Positions 43,409-53,243 of a DNA stretch of 64,000 nucleotides are shown piece by piece. The notes under the pieces were generated by a model. It had not been told where the DNA came from, made no database searches, and saw only the letters and a list, made by a program, of their open reading frames with translations. This DNA is from Pseudomonadota bacterium (GTDB lineage: Bacteria > Pseudomonadota > Alphaproteobacteria > Rhizobiales > Xanthobacteraceae): NCBI GenBank assembly GCA_023387735.1, contig JAEWHP010000015.1, positions 62,001-126,000 of the forward strand, read 5' to 3'. Each line of letters starts with the position of its first letter. Position 1 is the stretch's first letter. A program made the translations under genes and the position numbers.

Positions 43409-43920
43409 GACATCACTTCAGCGACAAAGGCATCGAGATCGCCGCCTGCGAACAGAAAGCCAGGAAGTTCCGCTGCCTGCGCAGCCTCGATGTCGCTCGG
43501 GCGATCGCCGATAACGAAGCTGCCAGCGTGCTTGACTGGCCAGTGCTGCATTAGGTCGTGGATCATCCCAGCACGTGGCTTCCTCCAGTGATGGTCTTCG
43601 AGATAGCCGGGCACGGAGCCCGCAGGATGATGCGGGCAATACCTGACATCGTCGATCACGGCGCCTTGGGCAGCGAGCTCGGCGCGCATCCAGTCGTGCA
43701 AGACATTAACTTCCAATTCGGTGAAGTATCCGCGCGCTACGCCCGACTGGTTAGTGAACAAGAACACGAAATAACCAGCCTCGTTCAGCCGCCGGATTGC
43801 TCTTGATGCATTTGGTATCCAACGAATGCGTTCTCGCGTGGCAACATAGCCGTCGTCGTAATTGATAACGCCATCTCGATCGAGAAAGGCCGCTGGCTTT
43901 TGTATCGTCTGGCCACTCAT
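43390..43920 (-). CDS. gmhB: D-glycero-D-manno-heptose 1,7-bisphosphate phosphatase-like HAD protein
   Basis: A 176-residue HAD-IIIA phosphatase. The nucleophile motif is D14-R-D16 in AFLDRDGVINYD, and TNQSGVARGYFTELE, WRKPRAGMI and IGDRPSDIEAA follow. GmhB removes the 1-phosphate of heptose bisphosphate on the way to ADP-heptose. The zinc-binding CPHHP part is present, but the later CxC that completes the site in E. coli GmhB is replaced (EDHHWRKP). It overlaps the waaF gene by 4 bases and lies near hldD and hldE, which supports the heptose role. Confidence 0.83.
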   Translation of the reverse strand: MSGQTIQKPAAFLDRDGVINYDDGYVATRERIRWIPNASRAIRRLNEAGYFVFLFTNQSGVARGYFTELEVNVLHDWMRAELAAQGAVIDDVRYCPHHPAGSVPGYLEDHHWRKPRAGMIHDLMQHWPVKHAGSFVIGDRPSDIEAAQAAELPGFLFAGGDLDAFVAEVMSQTRVV

Positions 43921-44981
43921 GTTTTCGGGGGACTCACTAGCAGGCGCTGCGCGATCTCGGCGACATAGGACGCATCGATGTCTCGCATGCAGCGATGGTC
44001 GTTCATGGTGCAGGCGGTGCGGTGGCAGGGCTGGCATGAAAGCTGCGATCTGGTCTGCAGCACCGTGGCTGCGAGACCGTTCAGCGGCGCCCACAGATAA
44101 GGGCTGGTCGGCCCGAAAATGCCCATGGTCGGCGTGCCGATCGCGGCCGCGATATGCATCAGCCCCGAATCATTCGAGATGGCGACGCCGGCCGCCGCCA
44201 TCGCCAGGATGCCGTTGCGCAGGTCCGGCCCGGTGAGGTCTCGAACCCTGCTGCCTCCGGCGGCGACGATCTCCTGCGCCAGCGCCTTTTCGCCGGGACC
44301 GCCCACCACCCAGACGTCGATGCCGCGCTCGATCAGCAGCCGCGCGGCTTCCGGGTAATAGGTCCAGCGCTTGGAGGCGCCCACCGAGCCCGGCCCGAGC
44401 GCCACCGCCGGCCCGGTGCCGAGGCCGTTGGCCTGGCGCCAGCGGGCCGTTTCCTCGGCCGGAACGGACAGTTGCGGCACCGGCCATTCCGGCGGCAGAA
44501 GTGCCCGCGCGGGCAGGGCCAGCGCGGCGTTCTTGTCGATGAAGCGCGGCAGCGCCTTCTCGCCCCAGCGCATCTGGTTGATCAGCCCGAAACGGGCTTC
44601 GCCGAAGAAGCCGACCCGTTCCGGGATACCGGCCAGTGCCGGGGCAACCGCGGCCTTCCAAGTACGGGGCAGGACGAGGGCGGTCCCATAGTTCCTAGCG
44701 CGCAGCTCCGCCGCCAGGCGCCACTGCTTGGCCACTGCGAGCCGGCCCCGGGGCAGGTCCCAGACGATTCCGGCCCGGACGCCCGGCATATAGTCGACCA
44801 GCGGCGCGCACAGGGAGGTCACCAGGAGGTCGACCGGCCGATTCGGCCAGCGCTGCTTGAGGACCCGAACGACCGTATGACCCCGGACGAAGTCGCCGAT
44901 CCACATATAGGGGATGATCAGGATTGGCCGCGTGTCGGCGGCGTCCTCAGGCTCGATCCGGTCCTGTGAATATGAATTCAT
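43917..44981 (-). CDS. waaF: ADP-heptose:LPS heptosyltransferase II-type GT9 enzyme
   Basis: A 354-residue GT9 glycosyltransferase. IIPYMWIGDFVRGHTVVRVL at the N-terminus, ALGPGSVGASKRWTYYPEA and ISNDSGLMHIAAAIGTPTMGIFGPTSP are classic WaaF landmarks, and a Cys-rich segment (CQPCHRTACTMNDHRC) lies near the C-terminus, as in WaaF. It adds heptose to the LPS inner core. It is coupled to gmhB by a 4-base overlap and is divergent from hldD. Confidence 0.9.
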   Translation of the reverse strand: MNSYSQDRIEPEDAADTRPILIIPYMWIGDFVRGHTVVRVLKQRWPNRPVDLLVTSLCAPLVDYMPGVRAGIVWDLPRGRLAVAKQWRLAAELRARNYGTALVLPRTWKAAVAPALAGIPERVGFFGEARFGLINQMRWGEKALPRFIDKNAALALPARALLPPEWPVPQLSVPAEETARWRQANGLGTGPAVALGPGSVGASKRWTYYPEAARLLIERGIDVWVVGGPGEKALAQEIVAAGGSRVRDLTGPDLRNGILAMAAAGVAISNDSGLMHIAAAIGTPTMGIFGPTSPYLWAPLNGLAATVLQTRSQLSCQPCHRTACTMNDHRCMRDIDASYVAEIAQRLLVSPPKT

Positions 44982-45122
44982 CTCTTGATGGGCCTTAACG
45001 ACGCGATTCCGGCCCCGTCGGTATCTGCTCCGCGGCGGCGGGTAAAGTCGCGATCAGCCAAGTTGCCTGAAGCGCGGGTCTGGGGCAAAGCTGGCCGCTG
45101 AACAATCTTGGCAGGGGACGGC

Positions 45123-46100
45123 ATGCTGCTGGTAACCGGGGGTGCCGGTTTTATCGGATCGAATGTCGTGGCCGCGTTGAACGCCGCCGCCCGCGACGTG
45201 GCCGTGTGCGACGTGCTCGGCCAGGACGGCAAATGGCGGAATCTCGCCAAGCGCCAGCTTGCCGATTTCGTGCCGCCGGCCGAACTGATGGAGTGGCTGA
45301 AGGGCCGCCGGCTCGAGGCGATCATCCATCTCGGCGCCATCTCGGAGACGACTGCGACCGACGGCGATCTGGTGATCGAGACCAATTTCCGCCTCTCGAT
45401 GCGGCTGCTCGACTGGTGCACGGCCAACGCCACGCCTTTGATCTATGCCTCCTCGGCGGCGACCTATGGCGACGGCGAACAGGGGTTTCGCGACGATCCC
45501 TCGATGGAAGCGCTGAAGAAGCTGCGGCCGATGAATCTCTATGGCTGGAGCAAGCATCTGTTCGACATGGCGGTGGCCGAGCGCGCCGCACGCGGCGAAC
45601 GCCTGCCGCCGCAATGGGCCGGGCTGAAGTTCTTCAACGTGTTCGGCCCCAACGAATATCACAAGGGCACGATGATGAGCGTGCTGGCGCGGCGCTTCGA
45701 CGACGTCAAGGCCGGCCGTCCGGTGCAATTGTTCAAGTCCCATCGCGACGGGATCGCCGATGGCGACCAGCGCCGCGATTTCATCTATGTCGACGACGTC
45801 GTGCGCGTGACGATGTGGCTGTTGGCCTCGCCCGGCGTCAGTGGGCTCTTTAACGTCGGCACCGGCACCGCGCGAAGTTTCCGCGACCTGATGCTGGCGG
45901 CCTATGCCGCGCTCGGGGCCAGGCCGAACATCCAGTACATCGACATGCCCGAACAGATCCGCGACAGCTATCAATACTTCACCCAGAGCGACGTCGGCCG
46001 GTTGCAGCGCGCCGGCTACAATGGCGGCTTCACTGCGCTGGAAGACGCGGTCGACGCCTATGTGAAGGGCTTCCTCGATTGCGCCGATCGCTTTCGCTGA
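45123..46100 (+). CDS. hldD: ADP-L-glycero-D-manno-heptose 6-epimerase
   Basis: A 325-residue SDR enzyme making the final ADP-L-heptose. MLLVTGGAGFIGSNVVAALN binds NADP, and IYASSAATYGDGEQGF and YGWSKHLFD (the YxxxK motif) are active-site segments; FNVFGPNEYHKGTMMSV is specific to HldD. The ATG at 45123 follows AGGGGACGGC; a TTG 15 bases earlier would only add MAGDG. It begins the plus-strand heptose operon and is followed 18 bases later by hldE. Confidence 0.93.
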   Translation: MLLVTGGAGFIGSNVVAALNAAARDVAVCDVLGQDGKWRNLAKRQLADFVPPAELMEWLKGRRLEAIIHLGAISETTATDGDLVIETNFRLSMRLLDWCTANATPLIYASSAATYGDGEQGFRDDPSMEALKKLRPMNLYGWSKHLFDMAVAERAARGERLPPQWAGLKFFNVFGPNEYHKGTMMSVLARRFDDVKAGRPVQLFKSHRDGIADGDQRRDFIYVDDVVRVTMWLLASPGVSGLFNVGTGTARSFRDLMLAAYAALGARPNIQYIDMPEQIRDSYQYFTQSDVGRLQRAGYNGGFTALEDAVDAYVKGFLDCADRFR

Positions 46101-46118
46101 AGGGCTGAAGGTACTCCC

Positions 46119-47591
46119 ATGTTCAATTTTGAAGCACTGAGCGAGGCGATCCGAAACCAGACCGTTCTTTGCGTTGGCGACCTCATGCTCGACGAATTCG
46201 TCTATGGCGAGGTGTCGCGCGTTTCGCCGGAGGCGCCGGCGCCTGTCATCGCGGTCCAGCGCAGCGAGACCAATGTCGGCGGCGCGGGTAACGTCGCGCG
46301 CAACATCGCCTCGCTCGGCGGGCGATGCATCTTCGTCGGCCTGGTCGGCGAGGACGAGGCAGGCGCCAGGCTGAAGGCGGAACTGGCGCGGGAAAGCCTG
46401 ATCGAGGCCGTGCTGGTTTCCGATGCGAGCCGTCCGACGACGCGCAAGGTGCGCTTCGTCTCCGAGCATTTTTCCACCCACATGCTGCGCGCGGATTGGG
46501 AGATGGCGCAGCCCGCGCCGCTTGCGAGCGAGCAAAGGCTGATCGACGCGATCTTGCCGCAACTCGCCCGCGCCGATATCGTGCTGCTGTCCGACTATGC
46601 CAAGGGCGTGCTGACGGCGCGGGTGATCCGCAACATCATCGACGCCGCCAAAAAGCTAGGCAAGCGGGTGATTGTCGATCCCAAGAGCGCCAATTTCGCG
46701 ATCTATCGCGGCGCGACGTTGCTGACGCCCAATCGCAAGGAATTTGCGGAAGCGACCCGCAGCCGCGCCGATACCGACAAGAGCATCGCCGACGCCGCGC
46801 AGGACGCCATGTATCTCGCCGATTGCGAGGCCATGCTGGTGACGCAGAGCGAGCATGGCATGACGCTGGTGGTGCGCGGCGGTGAGGCGATCCACGTGCC
46901 GGCGCTTCCAGTCAAGGTCCGCGACGTCTCCGGCGCCGGCGACACGGTCGCAGCCATGCTGGCGCTGACGCTTGCCGCGCGGGCCGATTGGGAGACGGCG
47001 CTGCGGATGGCGAATGCGGCCGCTGCGGTTGCCGTCGGCAAGAAGGGCACGGCTACGGTGATGCCTGCGGAATTGCGGCGCAAGATCCTGCCGCATGCAT
47101 CATTGGCGGCCGAGGAAAAAATCGTGGCGGCGGGCGGCGACCTCGCCACGCATCTGGCGGAGTGGCGCCGGCAGGGACTGCGGATCGGCTTCACCAACGG
47201 CTGTTTCGACATCCTGCATCCCGGCCACGTCAAGGTGCTGACGGCCGCGCGCGGCGCCTGCGACCGCCTGGTCGTCGGACTCAACAGCGACGCCTCGGTG
47301 AAGCGCCTCAAGGGCGAGGACCGTCCGGTGCAGGATGAGCGCGCGCGGGCTGAAGTGCTGGCGGCGCTGGAAGCGGTCGATCTCGTCGCCTTGTTCGAGG
47401 AAGACACGCCGATCGACCTGATCACGCGGGTCCGGCCGAGCGTGCTCGTCAAGGGCGGCGACTACACCCGCGAACAGGTCGTCGGCCACGAAATCGTCGA
47501 GGCCACCGGTGGCGAGATCGTGCTGGTCGATATTCTGCCGGGCCACAGCACGACGTCGCTGGTCGACCGTGCGCGGGGAGGCAAGCTGTGA
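46119..47591 (+). CDS. hldE: Bifunctional D-beta-heptose 7-phosphate kinase / 1-phosphate adenylyltransferase
   Basis: A 490-residue two-domain enzyme. The N-terminal ribokinase-like part has NVGGAGNVARNIASLGG and the catalytic G-A-G-D275-T. The C-terminal nucleotidyltransferase has GCFDILHPGH with the HxGH motif at 367-370 and GLNSDASVKRLKG. It phosphorylates heptose 7-phosphate and, after GmhB, makes ADP-heptose. Only GmhA is missing from this window. It overlaps the O-antigen ligase gene by 4 bases (GTGA). Confidence 0.95.
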   Translation: MFNFEALSEAIRNQTVLCVGDLMLDEFVYGEVSRVSPEAPAPVIAVQRSETNVGGAGNVARNIASLGGRCIFVGLVGEDEAGARLKAELARESLIEAVLVSDASRPTTRKVRFVSEHFSTHMLRADWEMAQPAPLASEQRLIDAILPQLARADIVLLSDYAKGVLTARVIRNIIDAAKKLGKRVIVDPKSANFAIYRGATLLTPNRKEFAEATRSRADTDKSIADAAQDAMYLADCEAMLVTQSEHGMTLVVRGGEAIHVPALPVKVRDVSGAGDTVAAMLALTLAARADWETALRMANAAAAVAVGKKGTATVMPAELRRKILPHASLAAEEKIVAAGGDLATHLAEWRRQGLRIGFTNGCFDILHPGHVKVLTAARGACDRLVVGLNSDASVKRLKGEDRPVQDERARAEVLAALEAVDLVALFEEDTPIDLITRVRPSVLVKGGDYTREQVVGHEIVEATGGEIVLVDILPGHSTTSLVDRARGGKL

Positions 47592-48886
47592 ATGTGAGTG
47601 TCGAAGCCGCGCCGATTTCCCCGCTGCGGCGGTATTGGCGGGACCGGGCGCTATGGACAACGATTGCGGATGTCTACGCCATCCTCGCCGCGCTCACGCT
47701 GCCGTGGTCGACCTCGCTGGTCGCCATCTTCCTGGTGCTCTGGCTCGGCGCGGTGCTTTGGGTGATGGATTGGCGCGCCTTCGGGCGGCTGCTGAAACAG
47801 CCGATTTGTTGTTTGCCGCTAGGGCTGGTCGGTCTGGCAGCGATTGGGACCCTATGGTCGGACGCTGCTTGGGGTACGCGGTTCTCCGCCGTAAACCCCA
47901 CGGTCAAGCTGCTGGTGCTCCCGGTCTTGTTTTATCATTTCGAGAGATCGAAGCGAGGGATGTGGGTCTTCATTGCATTCCTGGTGTCCTGCACCCTGCT
48001 GATGCTGATGTCCTGGATCGTTTTAATCGATCCCAGCCTTTCATTGAAGGCGGCTAGCGAACCGGGGGGCCGCGGCATCTTTGTCAAAAATTACATCGCG
48101 CAAAGCCAAGAGTTCGCGTTGTCCGCAGTAGCGCTGGTTTATCCGATCATCGGTCTGCTCAGGGCGAACGAGCCGTGGCGCGCGCTGGCGCTAGGCACAC
48201 TCTCACTCGGCTTCGCCGTTAACATGGCGTTCGTGATCGTTTCGCGGACCGCGATGGTTACAATCCCGATTATGCTTGCGGTGTTTGCGGTGCTGCACCT
48301 AAAATGGCGAACCAGCCTGATGATCTTCGGAACATTGGCTATTTTGGTGGCATTGACCTGGGCGACTTCGCCGCAATTGCAGCAGAAGACCGATGCCTTC
48401 TTGACAGAATATCAGCTCTACAGAACCCAAAATGCTGCTACGTCGATCGGACTGAGGCTCGAATTTTGGAAGAAGTCCCTCGGGTTTTTTGCCGAGGCGC
48501 CGATCGTTGGACACGGCACCGGTTCGACTCGCGGCTTATTCGAGCGGGCAGCCAGCGGCGAGATCTCCAGTGCCACCCGCGAGGTTATTGGCAATCCACA
48601 CAACCAGACGCTGAATATCGCCGTGCAGTGGGGTATTATCGGGATCATCGTCTTGTACGCGATGTGGCTCGCACATCTGCTGCTGTTTCGTGGTGAGGGA
48701 CTGGTGGCTTGGATCGGACTATTAGTCGTCGTGCAGAATATGTTCACCTCACTATTCAACTCGCACATCTTCGATTTTCATGAAGGATGGATGTACGTGC
48801 TCGGCGTAGGTGTCGCCGGCGGAATGGTGCTGCAAGAGAGAGCCCGCGGCATGGCCGGGGAGCGGCCTGGAACTGTCTGGTCATGA
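47588..48886 (+). CDS. O-antigen ligase family membrane protein
   Basis: A 432-residue protein with about 11-12 hydrophobic segments. VSRTAMVTIPIMLAVFAVLH and a long periplasmic loop with GHGTGSTRGLF then IGNPHNQTLNIAVQWGIIGI are the Wzy_C/WaaL landmarks, including the catalytic-region H-N. The start GTG at 47588 overlaps the hldE stop. WaaL joins O-antigen to lipid A-core; a Wzy polymerase has a similar look, so the call is by position near core genes. It is more AT-rich in the middle than its neighbours. Confidence 0.8.
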   Translation: MNVSVEAAPISPLRRYWRDRALWTTIADVYAILAALTLPWSTSLVAIFLVLWLGAVLWVMDWRAFGRLLKQPICCLPLGLVGLAAIGTLWSDAAWGTRFSAVNPTVKLLVLPVLFYHFERSKRGMWVFIAFLVSCTLLMLMSWIVLIDPSLSLKAASEPGGRGIFVKNYIAQSQEFALSAVALVYPIIGLLRANEPWRALALGTLSLGFAVNMAFVIVSRTAMVTIPIMLAVFAVLHLKWRTSLMIFGTLAILVALTWATSPQLQQKTDAFLTEYQLYRTQNAATSIGLRLEFWKKSLGFFAEAPIVGHGTGSTRGLFERAASGEISSATREVIGNPHNQTLNIAVQWGIIGIIVLYAMWLAHLLLFRGEGLVAWIGLLVVVQNMFTSLFNSHIFDFHEGWMYVLGVGVAGGMVLQERARGMAGERPGTVWS

Positions 48887-48929
48887 TTGCTGGAATGCAC
48901 GCCGCGGATAAGATATCAGCAAGCGCGGG

Positions 48930-50888
48930 ATGCCCAGCGAATCATCCCTGTATCGTCCGTTGCTGGCTTTTGGAATGACGCCCTTTTCGCAACTGACCCC
49001 GCGCAACTACCTGATCGCAACGCATGACGCGTTGGCGACCGCCTTTGCATTTCTGGCAAGTTTTTACCTGCGTTTTGAGGGAAGCGAAGCTTTCTTCGCA
49101 CGCCTGCCGCTGCTGCTGCTGCTATTGCCATTCTTTGTCGCATTCAGCATTGTGATCTGCTTCCTATTCAATCTGACGACGACGAAATGGCGCTTCATTT
49201 CGCTACCGGATGCTTTAAACATTCTGCGCGCGGCGACGGTTTTGACGGTTGCGCTTGTTGTGCTGGACTATGCCTTCTTTTTTGTCGAGCCGAGCGGCAA
49301 GCCGCCGGTTTTGTTCGGCCGCGTCACCATCATTCTTTACTGGTTTCTCCAGGTGTTCGCGCTGAGCGCGCTGCGGTTCGGCTATCGCTATTTCCGCTAC
49401 ACGCGCGTCCGTCGCCATGCCCAGACCGAGGGGGCGTCGTCGACCCTGCTGGTCGGCCGCGCCGCCGATGCCGAGGTGCTGCTGCGCGGGATCGAGAGCG
49501 GCGCCGTCAAGCAACTCTGGCCGGTCGGCGTGCTGTCGCCGGCGGCCTCGGACCGCGGCCAGTCGATCCGCAACGTGCCCGTGCTCGGCGGCATCGACGA
49601 TGTCGAAGATGTGATCCGCGACTATGCCGGGCGCGGGAAGCCGATATCGCGGCTGGTCATGACTCCTTCGGCTTTCGAACCCGAGGCGCGTCCCGAAGCG
49701 ATTCTGATGCGCGCGAAGCGGATGGGCGTGCTCGTCAGCCGCCTGCCGTCGCTCGAGAGCGGCGACGCGCCGAGGCTAACCAACGTCGCGGTGGAGGACC
49801 TGCTGCTGCGGCCCAGCGCAAAGATCGACTACGGGCGCCTCGAAGCCCTGGTGAAGGGCAAGGCGGTCATCATCACTGGGGGCGGGGGCTCGATCGGCTC
49901 GGAAATTTGCGACCGCATCGCCACGTTCGGCGCCTCGCGGCTGCTCGTCATCGAGAATTCCGAACCGGCGCTTTACGCGGTGACGGAGGCGCTGGCCGAG
50001 CGTGCCACCGCCGTCATCGAGGGCCGCATTGCCGACATCCGCGATCGTGAGCGGATCATGCGCCTGATGGGCGAATTCAAGCCCGATATCGTGTTCCATG
50101 CCGCGGCGCTGAAGCACGTGCCGATCCTCGAGCGCGACTGGAGCGAGGGCGTCAAGACCAACATCTTCGGATCGGTCAACGTCGCCGATGCGGCGCTGGC
50201 GGCGGGCGCCGAAGCCATGGTGATGATTTCAACCGACAAGGCGATCGAGCCGGTCTCGATGCTGGGTCTAACTAAGCGCTTTGCCGAAATGTATTGCCAG
50301 GCGCTCGATCACAACCTGATGACGCAATCGGACGGCAAGCCGCGCATGCGCCTTATCTCTGTGCGGTTTGGTAACGTGCTGGCGTCGAACGGATCAGTGG
50401 TGCCGAAGTTCAAAGCGCAGATCGAAGCGGGCGGTCCGGTCACAGTTACGCATCCGGACATGGTCAGGTATTTCATGACCATTCGCGAAGCCTGCGACCT
50501 GGTGATCACCGCGGCCACCCATGCATTGACGCCGCCGCGGCCCGATGTTTCGGTCTATGTGCTCAATATGGGGCAGCCTGTTAGAATCGTAGAACTTGCT
50601 GAGCGGATGATCCGGTTATCGGGTCTCGAGCCCGGTATTGACATTGAGGTCGTGTTCACCGGCGTGCGGCCGGGTGAGCGGTTGAACGAGATCCTCTTTG
50701 CGAGCAAAGAGCCAACTATGGAAATAGGTATCGCCGGAATCATGGCGGCCAAGCCAAACGAACCGCCGATGCGAACATTGCGCAAATGGCTCGCAACGCT
50801 GGAGGAGGCGATTGCGAAGGATGACCGGCCGACCATCAGGGCGGTTCTCAAGGATGCCGTGCCCGAATTTGGATCGAACGCCGCCTGA
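48930..50888 (+). CDS. FlaA1/CapD-like UDP-sugar 4,6-dehydratase membrane protein
   Basis: A 652-residue protein. About four membrane segments (residues 25-135) precede a Rossmann-like domain and a SDR domain with G317-G-G-G-S-I-G-S-E. STDKAIEPVSMLGLTKR holds the active-site Lys; the usual Tyr of YxxxK is replaced by Leu, in line with WbpM/PglF-type enzymes that have Met there. It would convert UDP-GlcNAc to a 4-keto-6-deoxy sugar for surface glycans. The ATG at 48930 is kept; a second Met at 48975 is possible. It follows the O-antigen ligase gene by 43 bases. Confidence 0.88.
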   Translation: MPSESSLYRPLLAFGMTPFSQLTPRNYLIATHDALATAFAFLASFYLRFEGSEAFFARLPLLLLLLPFFVAFSIVICFLFNLTTTKWRFISLPDALNILRAATVLTVALVVLDYAFFFVEPSGKPPVLFGRVTIILYWFLQVFALSALRFGYRYFRYTRVRRHAQTEGASSTLLVGRAADAEVLLRGIESGAVKQLWPVGVLSPAASDRGQSIRNVPVLGGIDDVEDVIRDYAGRGKPISRLVMTPSAFEPEARPEAILMRAKRMGVLVSRLPSLESGDAPRLTNVAVEDLLLRPSAKIDYGRLEALVKGKAVIITGGGGSIGSEICDRIATFGASRLLVIENSEPALYAVTEALAERATAVIEGRIADIRDRERIMRLMGEFKPDIVFHAAALKHVPILERDWSEGVKTNIFGSVNVADAALAAGAEAMVMISTDKAIEPVSMLGLTKRFAEMYCQALDHNLMTQSDGKPRMRLISVRFGNVLASNGSVVPKFKAQIEAGGPVTVTHPDMVRYFMTIREACDLVITAATHALTPPRPDVSVYVLNMGQPVRIVELAERMIRLSGLEPGIDIEVVFTGVRPGERLNEILFASKEPTMEIGIAGIMAAKPNEPPMRTLRKWLATLEEAIAKDDRPTIRAVLKDAVPEFGSNAA

Positions 50889-51018
50889 TCTTATTTCGGC
50901 TCTCCGCATCGCTCGAACATGCAGTCTGCCTCCATGCCCCAACGAGCTGTTCGAAAGCCATGATGTCCAGCTCGTCAGCCAGCACTATTGGCCAATCCAG
51001 CGCGACCGCCAAACCTGC

Positions 51019-52041
51019 TCAGCCCAAGTACGATTGCCGGCTGGAGAAGCGCCACATCACCAGGACCGTCGCGGCCCCTCCGACGACGAGGAGCAGGCCG
51101 GAGATTACAACCGAAGAGGTCATCGCCGAGCCGATCGCCAATATGGTAAGCACGATATTGAGCGCAAAGACCTCGCTCACCACGCGCCACACCGAAAAGC
51201 CGTTGTCGGTGGCGCGCTGGTAAAAGTGCGTACGGTGTGCGGACCAGAACGGTTCGCGCCTCGCCATCCGCCGCAGCAGGGTGACGGTCGCATCAGCCAG
51301 ATAGTAAAGCGGCAACAGCAGGGCGGCTGCAAACTGCTGATGCCAGGCAAGCTGCAGCAGGCACCAGCCAACCAAAAGCCCGATCGGCAGGCTGCCGACA
51401 TCACCGAGAAAGATCTTCGCCACCGGCCGGTTGAAAGGCACGAAGCCGAGCATCGCGCCGAACAGCGCCGCAGCGACAATCGTCGTGTCTGGCGGAACAT
51501 CGCCAAGCCAGCCGAGCAGCACGACCGCTCCGGTGATCGGTACGATCTCGGCTGCGGTCATCAGGTCCAATCCGTCCATGAAGTTGACGAGGTTCACGAA
51601 CCATAGGCCCGCCGCCAGTAACAGGCCGCGTTCGAGCCAGAGCGGGCAGGCGGGAACGATCCTGAGATGCTCGGGTGCGGTCAAAATCACGGCGGCGACA
51701 GCCAGCCCCTGCAGCAGTAGCCGCGGCAGCACCGGAATCGAATTGATATCGTCGGCAAATCCCACGGCGGCGATGAACAGCGTGGCGCCGAAAACCGCGA
51801 CGGGAATTTTCACCCCGGCCTCACCGGCAAAAGCGATGGCCACCGCGGCGACCACCAGCGTGGCCGCAATCACGGCGATGCCCGCGCCCTGCGGCGTCGG
51901 AACATGATGGGACGACCGCACATTCGGCTTTGCCAGCGCGACGCGCAGCAGCAGCGGGCGGATCGCCGACGTCACGACGCCCGACAACAGCCCTGCTGCT
52001 GCCGCGGCTGCAAACGACAGCAAGAGTTGCGAATGTGCCAT
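51019..52041 (-). CDS. WecA/MraY-family polyprenyl-phosphate sugar-1-phosphate transferase
   Basis: A 340-residue membrane protein with about ten hydrophobic segments. Family motifs are GFADDIN, NLVNFMDGLDLM, FLGDVGSLPIG and HRTHFYQRA. WecA-type enzymes load the first sugar phosphate (usually GlcNAc-1-P) on undecaprenyl phosphate, the first step of O-antigen synthesis. It is convergent with the dehydratase gene. The next minus-strand gene ends about 50 bases upstream of its start, so they may be co-transcribed. Confidence 0.88.
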   Translation of the reverse strand: MAHSQLLLSFAAAAAAGLLSGVVTSAIRPLLLRVALAKPNVRSSHHVPTPQGAGIAVIAATLVVAAVAIAFAGEAGVKIPVAVFGATLFIAAVGFADDINSIPVLPRLLLQGLAVAAVILTAPEHLRIVPACPLWLERGLLLAAGLWFVNLVNFMDGLDLMTAAEIVPITGAVVLLGWLGDVPPDTTIVAAALFGAMLGFVPFNRPVAKIFLGDVGSLPIGLLVGWCLLQLAWHQQFAAALLLPLYYLADATVTLLRRMARREPFWSAHRTHFYQRATDNGFSVWRVVSEVFALNIVLTILAIGSAMTSSVVISGLLLVVGGAATVLVMWRFSSRQSYLG

Positions 52042-52092
52042 CCTACCCGCCGTCGAAATTTGCTAGAAGGTGACGTGATGATTGCGCGAAGG

Positions 52093-53052
52093 CTATTTGG
52101 GAACCTCGATCGGCGTCATGCCCTGCGCTGCCTTCTCAGCGCTGAGAACCCAGACCACTCCGCCGATCGCCCCGACGACGAAGTATACCGCGCCGAACAA
52201 CAGCGAGATATTGACTCCCTCGTTGGCCATCAGGCCGGCATATCCGAATGCCAGTCCCATCGTGGCCTCGCGGACACCCCAGCCGGCAATCGAGATCGGC
52301 AGCATGGTGATCAGCATCACCGGAGGGACAAGCTGGAAGATCTGCCCGAAGGCCACGGGCGCGTTGATCGATTGCACCACGCACCATGCTATGACGATGG
52401 CGAGCACGTGCACGAGCAACGACAGCACCACGACTTTCGGTCCGTGGGCGCGGCTGAACAGCACGCGGTTGGCGATGACAGAGCAGGCGTGGATGTGATG
52501 GGTTCCCCACCAGCGTTTCAGCCACGGCCAGGGCAACCTGCCGAGCAGCAGAAAACCAAGACCGCCGGCAAGTGCGGCGAAATCGATCAGCAGCAGCGCC
52601 GACCTGCCGTGAGGATCGGTAATCAGGCGATAACTCCAGGGCAGGCTGGCGACGATCATGACGGCGAGCGCGATCAGGCCGATGGCGCGGTCGACGAAGA
52701 TCGAATAGGTTGCGGCCCGCCAGCCGGCGCCGTTGCGTGCGACGAGCCACAGCCGTACCGCGTCACCACCGATCGAGGACGGCAGCGTCTGATTGAAGAA
52801 GGTTCCGATCACATTGAAGCGCATCGCCTGTTTGGTAGGCAGTGGCGCCCCGCACTCCGCACCGATCACACGCCACCGCAACACGCCGACCAGAATCTGC
52901 AGGAACGTGATGGCAATCGCGAGCCCGATCCACCCCAGACTGGAAACGTCGAGGCGCGAAGCCAACTCGGCCAGATCTACCTTGCGCAGCGAGAAATACA
53001 GCAGCGCCGCCGAGACGAGAATCTTCAGTAACGAAACCAGGATCCGGCGCAT
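52093..53052 (-). CDS. UPF0104 / lysylphosphatidylglycerol-synthase-transmembrane-type protein
   Basis: A 319-residue integral membrane protein with about eight segments. NVIGTFFNQTLPSSIGGDAVRLWL and PISIAGWGVREATMGLAFGYAG are the conserved pieces of the UPF0104 family. These proteins resemble the flippase part of MprF and may move lipids. No soluble aminoacyl-transferase domain is present. The ATG at 53052 (MRRILVSLL) gives the usual length; the frame is open further upstream, with another Met at 53103. Its place among polysaccharide genes suggests a role with lipid-linked sugars. Confidence 0.8.
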   Translation of the reverse strand: MRRILVSLLKILVSAALLYFSLRKVDLAELASRLDVSSLGWIGLAIAITFLQILVGVLRWRVIGAECGAPLPTKQAMRFNVIGTFFNQTLPSSIGGDAVRLWLVARNGAGWRAATYSIFVDRAIGLIALAVMIVASLPWSYRLITDPHGRSALLLIDFAALAGGLGFLLLGRLPWPWLKRWWGTHHIHACSVIANRVLFSRAHGPKVVVLSLLVHVLAIVIAWCVVQSINAPVAFGQIFQLVPPVMLITMLPISIAGWGVREATMGLAFGYAGLMANEGVNISLLFGAVYFVVGAIGGVVWVLSAEKAAQGMTPIEVPK

Positions 53053-53243
53053 CTCGCCCGTGCTTGGGTTTGAGAGGGGTAAACAGCGCAAATTCGGCGC
53101 CATGCTTCGAACTTCGCCGCCTTGGTATGGTTTTCGGACCGGTCTGGCAATAGCCGCGCCGGTAGGTATTGCAGCCCCCTCGACGTGGCGGGTAAAGAGG
53201 CGCTGGCGGAACGGCAGGCGCAAGCGGCGCCAGGTTTGAGGAC

